Source: Streptomyces himalayensis subsp. himalayensis (GTDB lineage Bacteria; Actinomycetota; Actinomycetes; Streptomycetales; Streptomycetaceae). From it: a stretch of 64,000 bases of DNA. The translations under genes were made by a program, and so were the position numbers. The stretch is from positions 434,001 to 498,000 of the forward strand of contig NZ_JACEHE010000002.1 of NCBI RefSeq assembly GCF_013778455.1, read 5' to 3'. Position 1 is the first letter of the stretch. The number at the start of each line of letters is the position of its first letter. Shown here one piece after another: positions 26,014 through 39,580 of the stretch. The notes under the pieces were generated by a model. It was given only the letters and a program-made list of their open reading frames with translations, did not search any database and had not been told where the DNA came from.

Positions 26014-27354
26014 TCACGGCGTCCCGTACTCCCGCTGCGCCCGGGAAACCCCTGCCGCCCGCCGCCGCGCAACGACCGTCCACAACCCGAGGAACAGCAC
26101 GAGCACGGTCCCCGTGCCGATACCGCCGGCAGCCACCAGCTTCATGGTGTCGCCGCGCGCGGCCTCGTCCTCCGTCTCCCCGCTCTCCGCCGCGTCCTTG
26201 TCCCCTTCCGTGACGCTGAACGCGTCGGCGGGCTGAGGGGACCCCGCGTACTCGGGTCCGGCCTGCGCCGCTCCCCGTACCGCCACGCTCAGGATCAGCC
26301 CGAGAGGCTCGTGGCCGATCTTCTCGGCGACCTCGAGGTCGAGGTGGACGGCCAGGTAGTACCAGCCGGCGAACCGCACCCCGTTCACCTGGTCGTCACG
26401 GTCATAGCGGTTCTCGTACGCGACCGGAGGCAGCGGGTCCAGGGCGGTCGACTTCTGCTCGCCGTCGTACCCGGTGCTCGTATCGGCCACGTAGCCGCGC
26501 ACCGGGTTGTACAGGGTCATGACGAGGGCGTTGCCCACATAACCGTCGCCCCCGCTGGCGCTGCCCAGCTCGGCGGTGGCGAAAAGCTGCTGCCCCCAGT
26601 CCACCGGCACGCGGTAGAAGAGCGTCTCCCCGGCCTCGATCTCGTCCTTCCAGATGCCCTGCGCCACTCCGCGCGCCTCACTGAAACCGGCTCCGCCCTT
26701 CCGGGGCTTCGGCTCGCCGTCGGGCGGCTGGGGTGAGGCGGAGTCCCAGACCTCGGGAGGCACCGTCGCACCGCTCTGCTTCAGAGCGGGCTCGGATGCG
26801 TACTGAATCTCGAGGTCCCAGTCCTCCGGGGTCGACCGGGAGATGCCCGTGCGTTCGACGAGCACGTAGTACGTGCCGGCCTCCTGGCAGGTGACCTCGC
26901 CGGGTTCGATACTGCGTGAGGCCCAGGCGGCGATGGGCCGCGCACTCTCGGCGGCGCCGAACCGCTCTTCACCGAACGAACAGGTGCGGCCATCGCTGTC
27001 CTGTAGGGAGACCTTTATGCCGTCCGTGTTCACGACCTGCGCGGTCGGCTTGGGTACGGCGGTGACGGAGACGTAGCCGTTGGACGTCGCGTCGAGTTGG
27101 AGGCGGTAGTACAACTTGACTTCGTCGCGCGGGAAGGAGCTCCTGTACGTCGTGCCTGGCTGCAGCCTCTGGGCATCCGTATTGCTCGCGGTGCCCGCGA
27201 CCTTCGTCGCATCGTCGTCGAATGCATACGGATGCGGAGGAGCGGTAGCCGCCGAGGCGGGCACCACAGGAAGTACGGCCGCTACGCAGAGCGAGCCCAG
27301 AACGCCCAGCGGAGCTCCCGCAGCGACCAACGACCTGCTGTAGCGCCGCCCCAT
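26014..27354 (-). CDS. Exported protein with C-terminal membrane anchor
   Basis: 446 residues. A signal peptide (Arg-rich start, hydrophobic core about 18-33, PASAAT cleavage region) precedes a beta-rich outer region of about 350 residues with at least one Cys pair (RTCSF and VTCQEAGTYYVL, typical of pre-peptidase-like domains). An acidic stretch, a membrane helix (TGTVLVLFLGLWTVV) and a basic tail close the protein. ATG at 27354 (GTG at 27357 is equally possible), with GAGGGGTGG upstream. Family not recognised beyond conservation in this Streptomyces locus. Confidence 0.8.
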   Translation of the reverse strand: MGRRYSRSLVAAGAPLGVLGSLCVAAVLPVVPASAATAPPHPYAFDDDATKVAGTASNTDAQRLQPGTTYRSSFPRDEVKLYYRLQLDATSNGYVSVTAVPKPTAQVVNTDGIKVSLQDSDGRTCSFGEERFGAAESARPIAAWASRSIEPGEVTCQEAGTYYVLVERTGISRSTPEDWDLEIQYASEPALKQSGATVPPEVWDSASPQPPDGEPKPRKGGAGFSEARGVAQGIWKDEIEAGETLFYRVPVDWGQQLFATAELGSASGGDGYVGNALVMTLYNPVRGYVADTSTGYDGEQKSTALDPLPPVAYENRYDRDDQVNGVRFAGWYYLAVHLDLEVAEKIGHEPLGLILSVAVRGAAQAGPEYAGSPQPADAFSVTEGDKDAAESGETEDEAARGDTMKLVAAGGIGTGTVLVLFLGLWTVVARRRAAGVSRAQREYGTP

Positions 27355-27404
27355 CACGCACCACCCCTCATCGCCCATCGTTATGTGCACCAGCAAGCAA
27401 AAGA

Positions 27405-27418
27405 TTCACTCAAGTGAA
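27405..27418. promoter_or_regulatory. Short dyad upstream of exported-protein gene
   Basis: TTCACT and AGTGAA flank two bases, about 50 bases before the start. Possible operator; symmetry alone supports it. Confidence 0.25.
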
Positions 27419-27445
27419 GCGGGTTGGCCGAACCTGGCAGCACAA

Positions 27446-27472
27446 AGCCCCGGCCATCATGTGACCGGGGCT
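27446..27472 (-). terminator. Terminator after the DLW-39 gene
   Basis: AGCCCCGG and CCGGGGCT enclose an 11-base loop; on the minus strand TTTGTG follows. Confidence 0.75.
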
Positions 27473-27495
27473 CGTGACGAGACTGCCAGGGATAC

Positions 27496-27624
27496 TCACG
27501 AACCCGTGGGCACGGAGTCAGTCGCCTCCGTCCACAGATCCTGCTCGGCGCGATCCGCCTGGATCTGGCGGTACACGAGGAGTCCGCCGATGGCGGCCAG
27601 TGCGACCAGGAGAAGCTTCTTCAC
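27496..27624 (-). CDS. DLW-39 family protein (42 aa)
   Basis: 42 residues. A basic start (MKKLLL), one hydrophobic helix (LLLVALAAIGGLLVYR) and a polar tail with the EQDLW motif that names this actinobacterial family. Function unknown; probably a small membrane protein. GTG at 27624 with GAGG about 9 bases before. A TATAGT -10-like element on the minus strand lies at 27670-27675, followed upstream by a dyad. Confidence 0.85.
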   Translation of the reverse strand: MKKLLLVALAAIGGLLVYRQIQADRAEQDLWTEATDSVPTGS

Positions 27625-27939
27625 CGCGCGACCTCGTCTTTCCTTGACGTAGGGGACCTCTGGCGCCCGACTATACACACCGACCGATATCGATCGGTGA
27701 CCTGCGTCGGCCCTCAACTGCCGCCCGGAATCCAGCAGTCGAACCGGGCGGAGCCCCGCCGATCACCCTTTACATGCTGGTACTTTCACCGCCCTTGGGG
27801 ACATTTCCATCCATATGCATCCATCCGGGTGGTGTTCATCCGAAGATCGATGCGCCATGGGCGTCGGTCCACCACTCTCCGCCCGTCATACACATCATGA
27901 GGAAAGTACGCAAATCGCCCGACCCGAATGGGAGAGATC
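27625..27939. other. Divergent region between DLW-39 and the small exported protein
   Basis: About 315 bases. A 22-base dyad at 27678-27699 (CACCGA and TCGGTG around GATATC) lies just upstream of a TATAGT -10-like element for the DLW-39 gene, so it could be an operator. Nothing else recognised. Confidence 0.45.
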
Positions 27940-28269
27940 ATGGCCGCCAACAAGGTCGTCAAGTTGTGGACCCTCGTCATTTCCGCCTTCCTCGCGGTGC
28001 TCGCCGCACTCGGTTTCACCACGGCGGCCACCGCGGCCGCCCCCGTACAGCAGCCGACGGAATCCTGCAACGGCAAGACGGACGCGACGGCACCGGCGCC
28101 CCGCGCGGTCCACTGGAGGCCGCCGCACGTCGGGGCCCTGCCGCCCACGATGAAGCAGCGCATCCACGCCGAGGCCCACGGTTCCTCGCCCACCTGCCGC
28201 CGTCTGCCGGCCCTCGACGCCGCCTCCGCGAGAGGCACAGCGAATGTGGCAGAAGTCCCGGCCCTCTGA
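27940..28269 (+). CDS. Small exported protein (DUF6344-like)
   Basis: 109 residues. A signal peptide-like start (ANKVVKLWTLVISAF, then Ala/Leu core and TAATAAA) is followed by a Pro-rich mature region with two Cys and the motif LPPTMKQRIHAEAHGSSP. I recall this as a small Streptomyces family annotated DUF6344; not verified. ATG at 27940, with GGGAGAG just upstream; an in-frame ATG at 27928 overlaps that site. Confidence 0.7.
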   Translation: MAANKVVKLWTLVISAFLAVLAALGFTTAATAAAPVQQPTESCNGKTDATAPAPRAVHWRPPHVGALPPTMKQRIHAEAHGSSPTCRRLPALDAASARGTANVAEVPAL

Positions 28270-28322
28270 AGCCCTCACAGGCACAGACGAATCGCAGGAC
28301 AAGACATCGCGGCAGTACGCAG

Positions 28323-28480
28323 GGCATCACTCAGTACTCACGGCATCACGCGGCACCATGCAGTCCAAGGCGCCATGCAGTACCCAGGCGCCATGCAGTA
28401 CTAGCACCCAGGCGCCATAGTACCCAGGCACCACGCAGCACTAGGGGCATCACCCCGGTACTCAAGGCGTCACGGCAGCA
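28323..28480 (+). repeat. Irregular tandem repeat (GGCGCCATGCAGTACCCA type)
   Basis: Eight units of 16-27 bases beginning GGC(A/G)(T/C)CA. Most contain a CAGTAC or related core. The best copies are at 28369-28410. No function assignable. Confidence 0.7.
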
Positions 28481-28750
28481 ATGACTCATCCAGCTCCACG
28501 CGGTACGCAGCGCAGCTCGTACCCGCCCAAAGACCCTAAGCGCTCCACCAGCAGAGCCCCGGCGTGCTCGATCTCCGCCAGTCCCCCGCCTTTCCCGCCT
28601 TCCCCGCCTTCGCCCAAGCCTCGTAGAACGCGACGCTCGTAGCACCCGCGCCGCATCGCAGCACGCGACGCAGCACAAGCTGTCCCGCGGTCCGAGGCAG
28701 AAGCCCGAAGCAGAGTCACACGGCAGACGACAACAGGACCACGAACGTCA

Positions 28751-28782
28751 AAGACCCCCAGTCGTGATCGACTGAGGGTCTT
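28751..28782 (-). terminator. Terminator of tRNA-Ile
   Basis: AAGACCC(C/T)CAGTCG pairs across ATCA with its complement, six bases past the encoded CCA. Confidence 0.85.
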
Positions 28783-28787
28783 ATCGG

Positions 28788-28864
28788 TGGTGGGGCTAAC
28801 AGGACTTGAACCTGTGGCCTCTTCCTTATCAGGGAAGCGCTCTAACCGTCTGAGCTATAGCCCC
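28788..28864 (-). tRNA. tRNA-Ile (anticodon GAT)
   Basis: Acceptor GGGGCTA pairs with TAGCCCC. The anticodon arm CTTCCCTGATAAGGAAG gives GAT, and the T arm has GGTTCAAGTCC. Unlike the other two tRNAs here, CCA is encoded (28788-28790). 77 nt with CCA. Confidence 0.97.
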
Positions 28865-28935
28865 GCGCGCTGCGCGCTGACCTCTGAAGATTAGCGCACG
28901 ACGCGGCCAGTCCCAAAATCGGTAATCGGACGGCC

Positions 28936-29646
28936 TTACTCGTCCTCGGCGAGGGTCAGCTCGACACCGCCCACGAAGCCCGCGGAGAGGTTGTAGATGA
29001 AGGCGCCGAGCGTCGCCAGCGCCGTGGCGAGGACCACGTCGATCACCGCGATGATCGACGTGAACATCAGGACGTTCGGAAGCGAGAGGAACGCCTGCAG
29101 GTCGAAGCCGTTGGACTCGTTGGAGCCCGTCGCCTCGGCGATCGTGCCGCCCACCGTGGAGAAGACCCCCATGGCGTCCATGACCATCCACAGCACCGCT
29201 GCGGCAACGATTGTGCAGACGCCCAGCGCGATGGAGAGCATGAAGCTCACCTTCATCACCGACCACGGGTCGGCCTTGGCCACCCGCAGCCGTGCCTTGC
29301 GCGTACGCGGCATCGTCCGCGCCCCGGTCCGGGGCCGACGGACGGCCTCGGTCGCAGGCGCGGGTGCCTGATACGCCTGCGGCGGCTGGTACGGCTGGGG
29401 AGGCTGCTGGTGGGCTTGCGGCCCCTGCTCTCCTGGCAGCGGGCCGACGGAACCCCCGGCCTGGCCTGCCGCCCCGTCCGGGCCGGGTGCATATCCGTCG
29501 TACTGCTGAGTCCCCGGTCCTCGGGTATCCGTCACAGTTCCCCCCTGGGATCCATGAGAGTCATGGGAGTCTGCCGAGTCGGTGGCGGGGCCACGGGCGC
29601 CGTCCGCTCCGGCGTCGTTCGCTCCGGCGCTCGTGGCTCCGCTCAC
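28936..29646 (-). CDS. DUF3566 membrane protein downstream of gyrA
   Basis: 236 residues. The N-terminal ~115 are low-complexity (Gly/Asp/Ser, then Gln/Pro/Tyr-rich). The DUF3566 domain has two membrane helices (about 133-155 and 190-215). GTG at 29646 with GGAG upstream, 18 bases past the gyrA stop, so it is the third gene of gyrB-gyrA. The same neighbour follows gyrA in mycobacteria. Function unknown; the cytoplasmic tail could be a protein-interaction region. Confidence 0.88.
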   Translation of the reverse strand: MSGATSAGANDAGADGARGPATDSADSHDSHGSQGGTVTDTRGPGTQQYDGYAPGPDGAAGQAGGSVGPLPGEQGPQAHQQPPQPYQPPQAYQAPAPATEAVRRPRTGARTMPRTRKARLRVAKADPWSVMKVSFMLSIALGVCTIVAAAVLWMVMDAMGVFSTVGGTIAEATGSNESNGFDLQAFLSLPNVLMFTSIIAVIDVVLATALATLGAFIYNLSAGFVGGVELTLAEDE

Positions 29647-29664
29647 GCTGGCTCACTCCTCGTG

Positions 29665-32256
<2,592 letters not shown>

Positions 32257-32298
32257 TGCTGGTGAAGATCCTTCCTGGTGCGGTCAGCGGTGACCGAC

Positions 32299-34684
<2,386 letters not shown>

Positions 34685-35257
34685 TCAGCCGTATGTGTCG
34701 CCGGGGCCCGTGCTTCCGGGGGCGCGCAGGGGGCCGAAGCGGCTGGCGGGGCCGCCGGGACCGTGGACCTTGATGAGCTTCACGGTGCCGTGGCCGAGGT
34801 CCTCGTTGAGGCGCGCCACCAGCTGCGGAGCCAGCAGCCGAAGCTGTGTCGCCCAGGCCGTGGAGTCGCAGAGCACCGTCAGTACCCGTTCGTCCTCGTC
34901 GTACCGCTGCGGTACGCAGTGCCTGGCCAGGTCCGCGCCGACGATCTGCGGCCAGCGGCCCATGACACCGCCGACGGCGGCCGGGGTCTCCCAGCCGCGC
35001 TCGGTGATCAGCCGGTTGATGGCGGCGCCCAGCGCCATCGGGTCGCGGCCGTCGGCCCGCGCGCCGGAGCGCAGGCCGCCCCTTCGCGCCTGCTTCTTCT
35101 GCTGTGCTGCGGCACCACGCGCGCGTGCCTGTTCCTTGGCCGCGCGCAGGGCGACGCGGGCGAGGTCGACGCCGCTGGGTTCGGGGACCTTGGGGCCGGG
35201 CTCCGCGGGCCGCTCCTCGGAAGCCCCACCGGCACCACCGGATGTGATATCGCTCAT
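34685..35257 (-). CDS. dciA: DUF721 / DciA-type helicase loader
   Basis: 190 residues. A charged, Ala/Arg-rich N-terminus (~1-75) leads to the DUF721 domain: [18 protein letters not shown], then [40 protein letters not shown]721 proteins were identified as DciA, which loads the replicative helicase in bacteria without DnaC/DnaI. ATG at 35257 overlaps the recF stop (ATGA). Position inside dnaN-gnd-recF supports the replication role. Confidence 0.88.
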   Translation of the reverse strand: MSDITSGGAGGASEERPAEPGPKVPEPSGVDLARVALRAAKEQARARGAAAQQKKQARRGGLRSGARADGRDPMALGAAINRLITERGWETPAAVGGVMGRWPQIVGADLARHCVPQRYDEDERVLTVLCDSTAWATQLRLLAPQLVARLNEDLGHGTVKLIKVHGPGGPASRFGPLRAPGSTGPGDTYG

Positions 35258-36375
35258 ACGCGCTCCACGGTGCCCTCGGACACCACGAAGCGTGCGCCCG
35301 TCAGTACGTCCGGTACGTCGTCGTCGACCGCGGCCGTGACGAGCACCTGCTCGCCCGGGGCGACGAGCTCTGCGAGCCGTTCGCGGCGCCGGGTGTCCAG
35401 CTCGGCGAACACGTCGTCGAGAACGAGCACCGGCTCGGCGCCTTCGGCCCGCAGCAGGTCGTACGAGGCGAGGCGCAGGGCCAGCGCGAACGACCACGAT
35501 TCGCCGTGACTCGCGTATCCCTTCGCGGGCAGCTGGCCAAGTTTGAGCAGTAGATCGTCCCTGTGGGGGCCCACCAGGGTCACGCCCCGCTCGATCTCCT
35601 GCTTGCGCACCTCAGCGAGCGCGGCCATCAGCTGTTCGTACAGCTCCTCGCGCGTGTGGCCCTCGCCGGGCGCGGACGGCTTGTACTCCAGCGCGACCGG
35701 TCCGCCGCCGGGTGCCAACTGCTCGTACGCCTTGTCGGCCAACGGCTGCAGCGCGGCTATCAGATCCAGCCGCTGGGCGAGCAGCTCGGCGCCCACGCGC
35801 GCGAGGTGCTGGTCCCATACGTCGAGTGTGGACAGGTCCATGGAGCGGCCGCCGTGCCGGCGGGCAAGCGCGGCCGACTTGAGGAGGGTGTTGCGCTGCT
35901 TGAGGACGCGGTCGTAGTCGGACCGCACACCGGCCATGCGCGGGGCGCGCGCGGTGATCAGCTCGTCGAGGAAGCGCCGACGCTCCCCGGGATCGCCCTT
36001 GACGAGCGCCAGGTCCTCGGGCGCGAACAGCACGGTGCGTACGATGCCCAGCACGTCACGCGGTCTAACCTGCGACGATCTATTGATCCGGGCGCGGTTC
36101 GCCCTGCCCGGGTTGAGCTCGAGCTCGACCAGCTGCTGGCGCTCACCCTGCCGTACGGCGGCCCGGATGATCGCGCGCTCGGCTCCCATGCGTACCAGCG
36201 GGGCGTCCGACGAGACGCGGTGGCTGCCGAGCGTCGCCAGATAGCCGACGGCTTCGACGAGGTTCGTCTTTCCCTGCCCGTTCGGGCCGACGAAAGCGGT
36301 GACGCCCGGGTCGAGCGGGACCTCGACCCGGGCGTACGAGCGGAAGTCGGCCAGCGACAGATGCGTGACGTGCAT
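35254..36375 (-). CDS. recF: RecF DNA repair ATPase
   Basis: 373 residues. SMC-like ATPase with Walker [11 protein letters not shown] at ~30-39 and the C-terminal signature and Walker [13 protein letters not shown]. RecF with RecO/RecR loads RecA at gaps and helps stalled forks. ATG at 36375. The last four bases are shared with dciA. Confidence 0.96.
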   Translation of the reverse strand: MHVTHLSLADFRSYARVEVPLDPGVTAFVGPNGQGKTNLVEAVGYLATLGSHRVSSDAPLVRMGAERAIIRAAVRQGERQQLVELELNPGRANRARINRSSQVRPRDVLGIVRTVLFAPEDLALVKGDPGERRRFLDELITARAPRMAGVRSDYDRVLKQRNTLLKSAALARRHGGRSMDLSTLDVWDQHLARVGAELLAQRLDLIAALQPLADKAYEQLAPGGGPVALEYKPSAPGEGHTREELYEQLMAALAEVRKQEIERGVTLVGPHRDDLLLKLGQLPAKGYASHGESWSFALALRLASYDLLRAEGAEPVLVLDDVFAELDTRRRERLAELVAPGEQVLVTAAVDDDVPDVLTGARFVVSEGTVERV

Positions 36376-36444
36376 GGTCGTTCGCCGACCTCCCCCAGGG
36401 GTGTTTCGGGTGTTGCTTGGTACTGCTGTGTTGCTTGGTACCGC

Positions 36445-37320
36445 TTACGCCTTCTCGACCGCGTGGCCGCCGAACTGGTTGCGCAGGGCCGCGATCATCT
36501 TCATCTGCGGGGAGTCCTCCTGGCGCGAGGCGAAGCGGGCGAACAGCGACGCGGTGATCGCGGGCAGCGGGACCGCGTTGTCGATGGCGGCCTCCACCGT
36601 CCACCGGCCCTCGCCGGAGTCCTGCGCATAGCCCTTGAGCTGCTCGAGGTGCTCGTCCTCGTCGAGGGCGTTGACCGCGAGATCCAGCAGCCAGGAGCGG
36701 ATGACCGTGCCCTCCTGCCAGGACCGGAAGACCTCGCGGACGTCGGTGACCGAGTCCACGGCCTCCAGCAGCTCCCAGCCCTCGGCGTAGGCCTGCATCA
36801 TCGCGTACTCGATGCCGTTGTGGACCATCTTCGCGAAGTGACCGGCGCCCACCTTGCCGGCGTGCACCGAGCCGAACTCGCCCTCCGGCTTCAGGGCGTC
36901 GAAGATCGGCTGCACCTTGGCGACGTTCTCCTTGTCGCCGCCGTACATCAGCGCATAGCCGTTCTCCAGGCCCCAGACACCGCCGGAGACGCCGCAGTCG
37001 ACAAAACCGATGCCCTTGATGCCCAGCTCGACGGCGTGCCTCTCGTCGTCCGTCCAGCGGGAGTTGCCGCCGTCCACGACGACATCGCCGGGACTCAGGA
37101 GCTCGGCGAGCTCGTCGATGGTGGACTGGGTCGCGGCACCGGCCGGGACCATCACCCACACCACACGCGGACCCTTGAGCTTGCCCACAAGCTCTTCGAG
37201 GCTGTGGACATCCGCGAGGTCCGGATTGCGGTCATATCCGATGACGGTGTGACCTGCGCGGCGGATCCGCTCGCGCATGTTGCCGCCCATCTTGCCGAGG
37301 CCGACGAGACCGAGCTCCAT
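36445..37320 (-). CDS. gnd: 6-phosphogluconate dehydrogenase (short, NAD-type)
   Basis: 291 residues, the short form of the family. Rossmann motif GLVGLGKMGGNM, substrate loop DGGNSRWTDD, catalytic GAGHFAKMVHNGIEY. It oxidises 6-phosphogluconate to ribulose 5-phosphate and CO2. Short forms usually prefer NAD. It sits between dnaN and recF, as in other Streptomyces, although it has no replication role. ATG at 37320 with GGAA upstream. Confidence 0.95.
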   Translation of the reverse strand: MELGLVGLGKMGGNMRERIRRAGHTVIGYDRNPDLADVHSLEELVGKLKGPRVVWVMVPAGAATQSTIDELAELLSPGDVVVDGGNSRWTDDERHAVELGIKGIGFVDCGVSGGVWGLENGYALMYGGDKENVAKVQPIFDALKPEGEFGSVHAGKVGAGHFAKMVHNGIEYAMMQAYAEGWELLEAVDSVTDVREVFRSWQEGTVIRSWLLDLAVNALDEDEHLEQLKGYAQDSGEGRWTVEAAIDNAVPLPAITASLFARFASRQEDSPQMKMIAALRNQFGGHAVEKA

Positions 37321-37459
37321 CAGTGGTGTTCCTTCACTTAGCGAGGTGGCTTTCCGGCACTTTCGTACCCGCGTCCGAGCCTACGCCCGGACTTGCGTGC
37401 ACACCTGTGGGCTCAGCCGCTCAACCGATCCCACCTGCGGTGATGCCCGCCCGTGGTGA

Positions 37460-38590
37460 TCAGCCCGAGAGCCGGACCGGCATGATCAGGTACTTGTACG
37501 CCTCGTCCGCCTCGGCGTCCACGGCGGGCTTGCCGCTGAGCAGCGCCGGCTTGGTCGACGTCGTGAAGGAGAGCTGGGCCACCGGGGAGTCGATGGCGCT
37601 CAGGCCGTCCAGCAGGAACGTCGGGTTGAAGGCGATCGAGATGTCGTCACCCTCCAGCTGGGCATCCACCCTTTCCACAGCCTGTGCATCGTCGCTGGAG
37701 CCGGCCTCCAGAGTGAGGACACCCTGCTCGAAGCTGAGCCGCACCGGAGTGTTCCGCTCGGCCACCAGAGCCACACGCTTGACGGCCTCGACCAACGGGC
37801 CGGTCTCGATGACCGCGACCGAGTTGAACTCCGTCGGGAAGAGCGTGCGGTACTTCGGCAGGTCGCCTTCCAGCAGCCGCGTCGTCGTACGCCGCCCGGC
37901 GCCCTCGAAACCGATCAGGCCCTCGCCGGCACCCGAGCCGGACAGCGCCAGCGTCACGCTGTCGCCGCTGGTCAGCGCCTTGGCCGTGTCGAGCAGCGTC
38001 TTGGCCGGGACCAGGGCGACCGCGGAGGCGTCCGGGTTCTCCGGCTTCCACAGGAACTCGCGGACCGCAAAGCGGTAGCGGTCGGTGGAGGCCAGCGTGA
38101 CCGTGTCGCCCTCGATCTCGATGCGCACACCGGTCAGGACAGGGAGCGTGTCGTCACGGCCGGCGGCGATGGCCACCTGGGCTGCCGCGGAGGCGAAGAC
38201 CTCGCCGGGGACCGTGCCCGTGGCGTTCGGCATCTGCGGCAGCGCCGGGTACTCCTCCACAGGCAGTGTGTGGAGTGTGAACCGGGAGGAGCCGCAGACC
38301 ACGGTCGCCCGTACACCGTCTGTGGAAATCTCCACCGGGCGGTTGGGGAGGGCGCGGGAGATGTCGGCGAGGAGCCGGCCGGAGACGAGCACGGTGCCCT
38401 CCTCCTCGACCTCCGCCTCCACAGAGACGCGCGCCGACACCTCGTAGTCGAAGCTGGACAGGCTCAGTGCGCCGTCCTCGGCCTTCAGCAGAAGGCCCGC
38501 GAGGACGGGCGCAGGCGGACGGGCCGGAAGGCTGCGCGCCGCCCAGGCCACTGCCTCCGCGAGTACGTCGCGTTCCACCCGGATCTTCAC
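37460..38590 (-). CDS. dnaN: DNA polymerase III sliding clamp
   Basis: 376 residues with the three repeated clamp folds (MKIRVERDVLAEAVAWAAR at the start; the C-terminal YLIMPVRLSG). The dimeric ring tethers polymerase III and repair factors to DNA. ATG at 38590 lies at the oriC border. Several TCCACA-like DnaA-box halves occur inside its 5' half (near 38258, 38323, 38416), beside oriC. Confidence 0.97.
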   Translation of the reverse strand: MKIRVERDVLAEAVAWAARSLPARPPAPVLAGLLLKAEDGALSLSSFDYEVSARVSVEAEVEEEGTVLVSGRLLADISRALPNRPVEISTDGVRATVVCGSSRFTLHTLPVEEYPALPQMPNATGTVPGEVFASAAAQVAIAAGRDDTLPVLTGVRIEIEGDTVTLASTDRYRFAVREFLWKPENPDASAVALVPAKTLLDTAKALTSGDSVTLALSGSGAGEGLIGFEGAGRRTTTRLLEGDLPKYRTLFPTEFNSVAVIETGPLVEAVKRVALVAERNTPVRLSFEQGVLTLEAGSSDDAQAVERVDAQLEGDDISIAFNPTFLLDGLSAIDSPVAQLSFTTSTKPALLSGKPAVDAEADEAYKYLIMPVRLSG

Positions 38591-38768
38591 CGTAAGCCGC
38601 CTCCTGCTGTTGCCGGCGCTCTCGCCTGCTCACTTCGTCGTCTGGCTCGGTGTCGCTAGGCCCTCGGGAGGGAAGGACACCGGGAGACCAGTCTGACGCA
38701 CGGCACTGACAGCTGGTGCCTCTCGGGGTCAAGTCGTACCGGGCGGCACCGGAGCACCGGACCGCGAG

Positions 38769-39332
38769 TTGTGCACAGGCCCCCCTTCGAGGCAATTTCC
38801 CTGCTCTATCTAGTCAGGGGTAGTAGTAGGGCCTGTGGAAACCGTGGATAACCGTGAGTGCGCAGGTCAGAGCCGGTTTTTTGTCCACCGGGCCTGTGGG
38901 CGCGAACGGTGGACAACCGGGCACAGCTGTGGACGGGGAAAAGTTCTGCACACCCGATGCACAGGACAGGGCCACTTCTCCCCAACGCCGTCCCCAGCTT
39001 TACCCACGTTCCCCACAGCCCAATCCGGCATCTTGGTGTGACGCCTTTCACTCGCGCCGGTGAGAGCGTGCGTTTCGTTGCCGAACAGTGGACAGGCATG
39101 TGGAGAAGCTGGGGACAACGCCCTCGTTCCTGTGGGCCGCCGGTGGACAACGCCCGGTCCCCCCCTGTGGATCGTTTTCCTGTCCACAGTCTGTGGAGAC
39201 CGTTCATCCACGGATCCACAGGCCTCTGGCCTCGGTAGATGGTCTCTCATCGGCCCCCGCTGTGGACACGATCTGGACAACTCGGCAGTCCCCAGGGTGT
39301 GGAGGAGGGAAACCCCTCGTTTCTGTGGAGAA
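38769..39332. other. oriC: Chromosomal replication origin oriC
   Basis: DnaA-box-like nonamers on both strands: 38834, 38843, TTGTCCACC 38881-38889, GGTGGACAA 38908-38916, TGTGGACGG 38928, TTCCCCACA 39009, TGGGGACAA 39110, GGTGGACAA 39142-39150, TGTGGATCG 39166, CTGTCCACA 39180-39188, TGTGGAGAC 39192, TCATCCACG 39204, TGTGGACAC 39261 and TGTGGAGAA 39324, with weaker ones such as TTGTGCACA at 38769. Most deviate by one or two bases from TTGTCCACA, as is typical in Streptomyces oriC, where many moderate boxes act together. Location between dnaN and dnaA matches the known origin. No obvious AT-rich unwinding element stands out. Confidence 0.95.
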
Positions 39333-39416
39333 GGGGCGAGCCGGGCCCTGTAATCGAACAGCCGGATAACCCTCGGCGGCCCCCCGGGAGCCGCGCCGCA
39401 GCCGCAGAACGACGAA

Positions 39417-39447
39417 GGGCGCCCTGGGAACCTGTCCCTGGACGCCC
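39417..39447 (-). terminator. Possible dnaA terminator
   Basis: GGGCG and CGCCC arms, with inner CCTGGGA/TCCCTGG pairing broken by two mismatches, lie about 120 bases beyond the dnaA stop. On the minus strand TTCGTCGTTC follows. It would keep dnaA transcripts out of oriC. Confidence 0.5.
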
Positions 39448-39467
39448 TGCACCCGCGCGTGCGCTCT

Positions 39468-39580
39468 GCCGTCAGCCGTTCTCGAATGTGCGGTCAGCCG
39501 CTCCTGCGCATGCTGCTCAGTGGCTGCCCCCGCGCAGCCTCAGTGGCCGCTCCCGCGCGAGCCGTCAGCCGTTCTTGATG
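39468..39580 (-). repeat. Degenerate repeat including a copy of the dnaA 3' end
   Basis: GCCGTCAGCCGTTCT occurs at 39468-39482 and again at 39561-39575, where it spans the dnaA stop codon. Between them lie GTCAGCCGCTCCTGCGC (39493) and two copies of CTCAGTGGC(T/C)GC(C/T)CCCGCGC (39517, 39539). The segment looks built by local duplication. Confidence 0.65.

Larger units (their letters stand above)
28270..28787. other. Noncoding region with repeats before tRNA-Ile
   Basis: About 520 bases. It holds an irregular tandem repeat (28323-28480), a short minus-strand frame discussed in the findings (28486-28719), and the tRNA-Ile terminator. Confidence 0.5.
38591..39564. other. dnaN-dnaA intergenic region (holds oriC)
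   Basis: 974 bases without a gene. The central part is oriC. The dnaA-side end contains the dnaA terminator candidate and a degenerate repeat that includes a copy of the dnaA 3' end. Predicted short frames are only by-products of the box array. Confidence 0.85.

Noticed and set aside
38835..39452. Several short frames across oriC
   Set aside because: They arise from the repeated TGTGGA/TCCACA DnaA boxes and have no ribosome sites or protein features.
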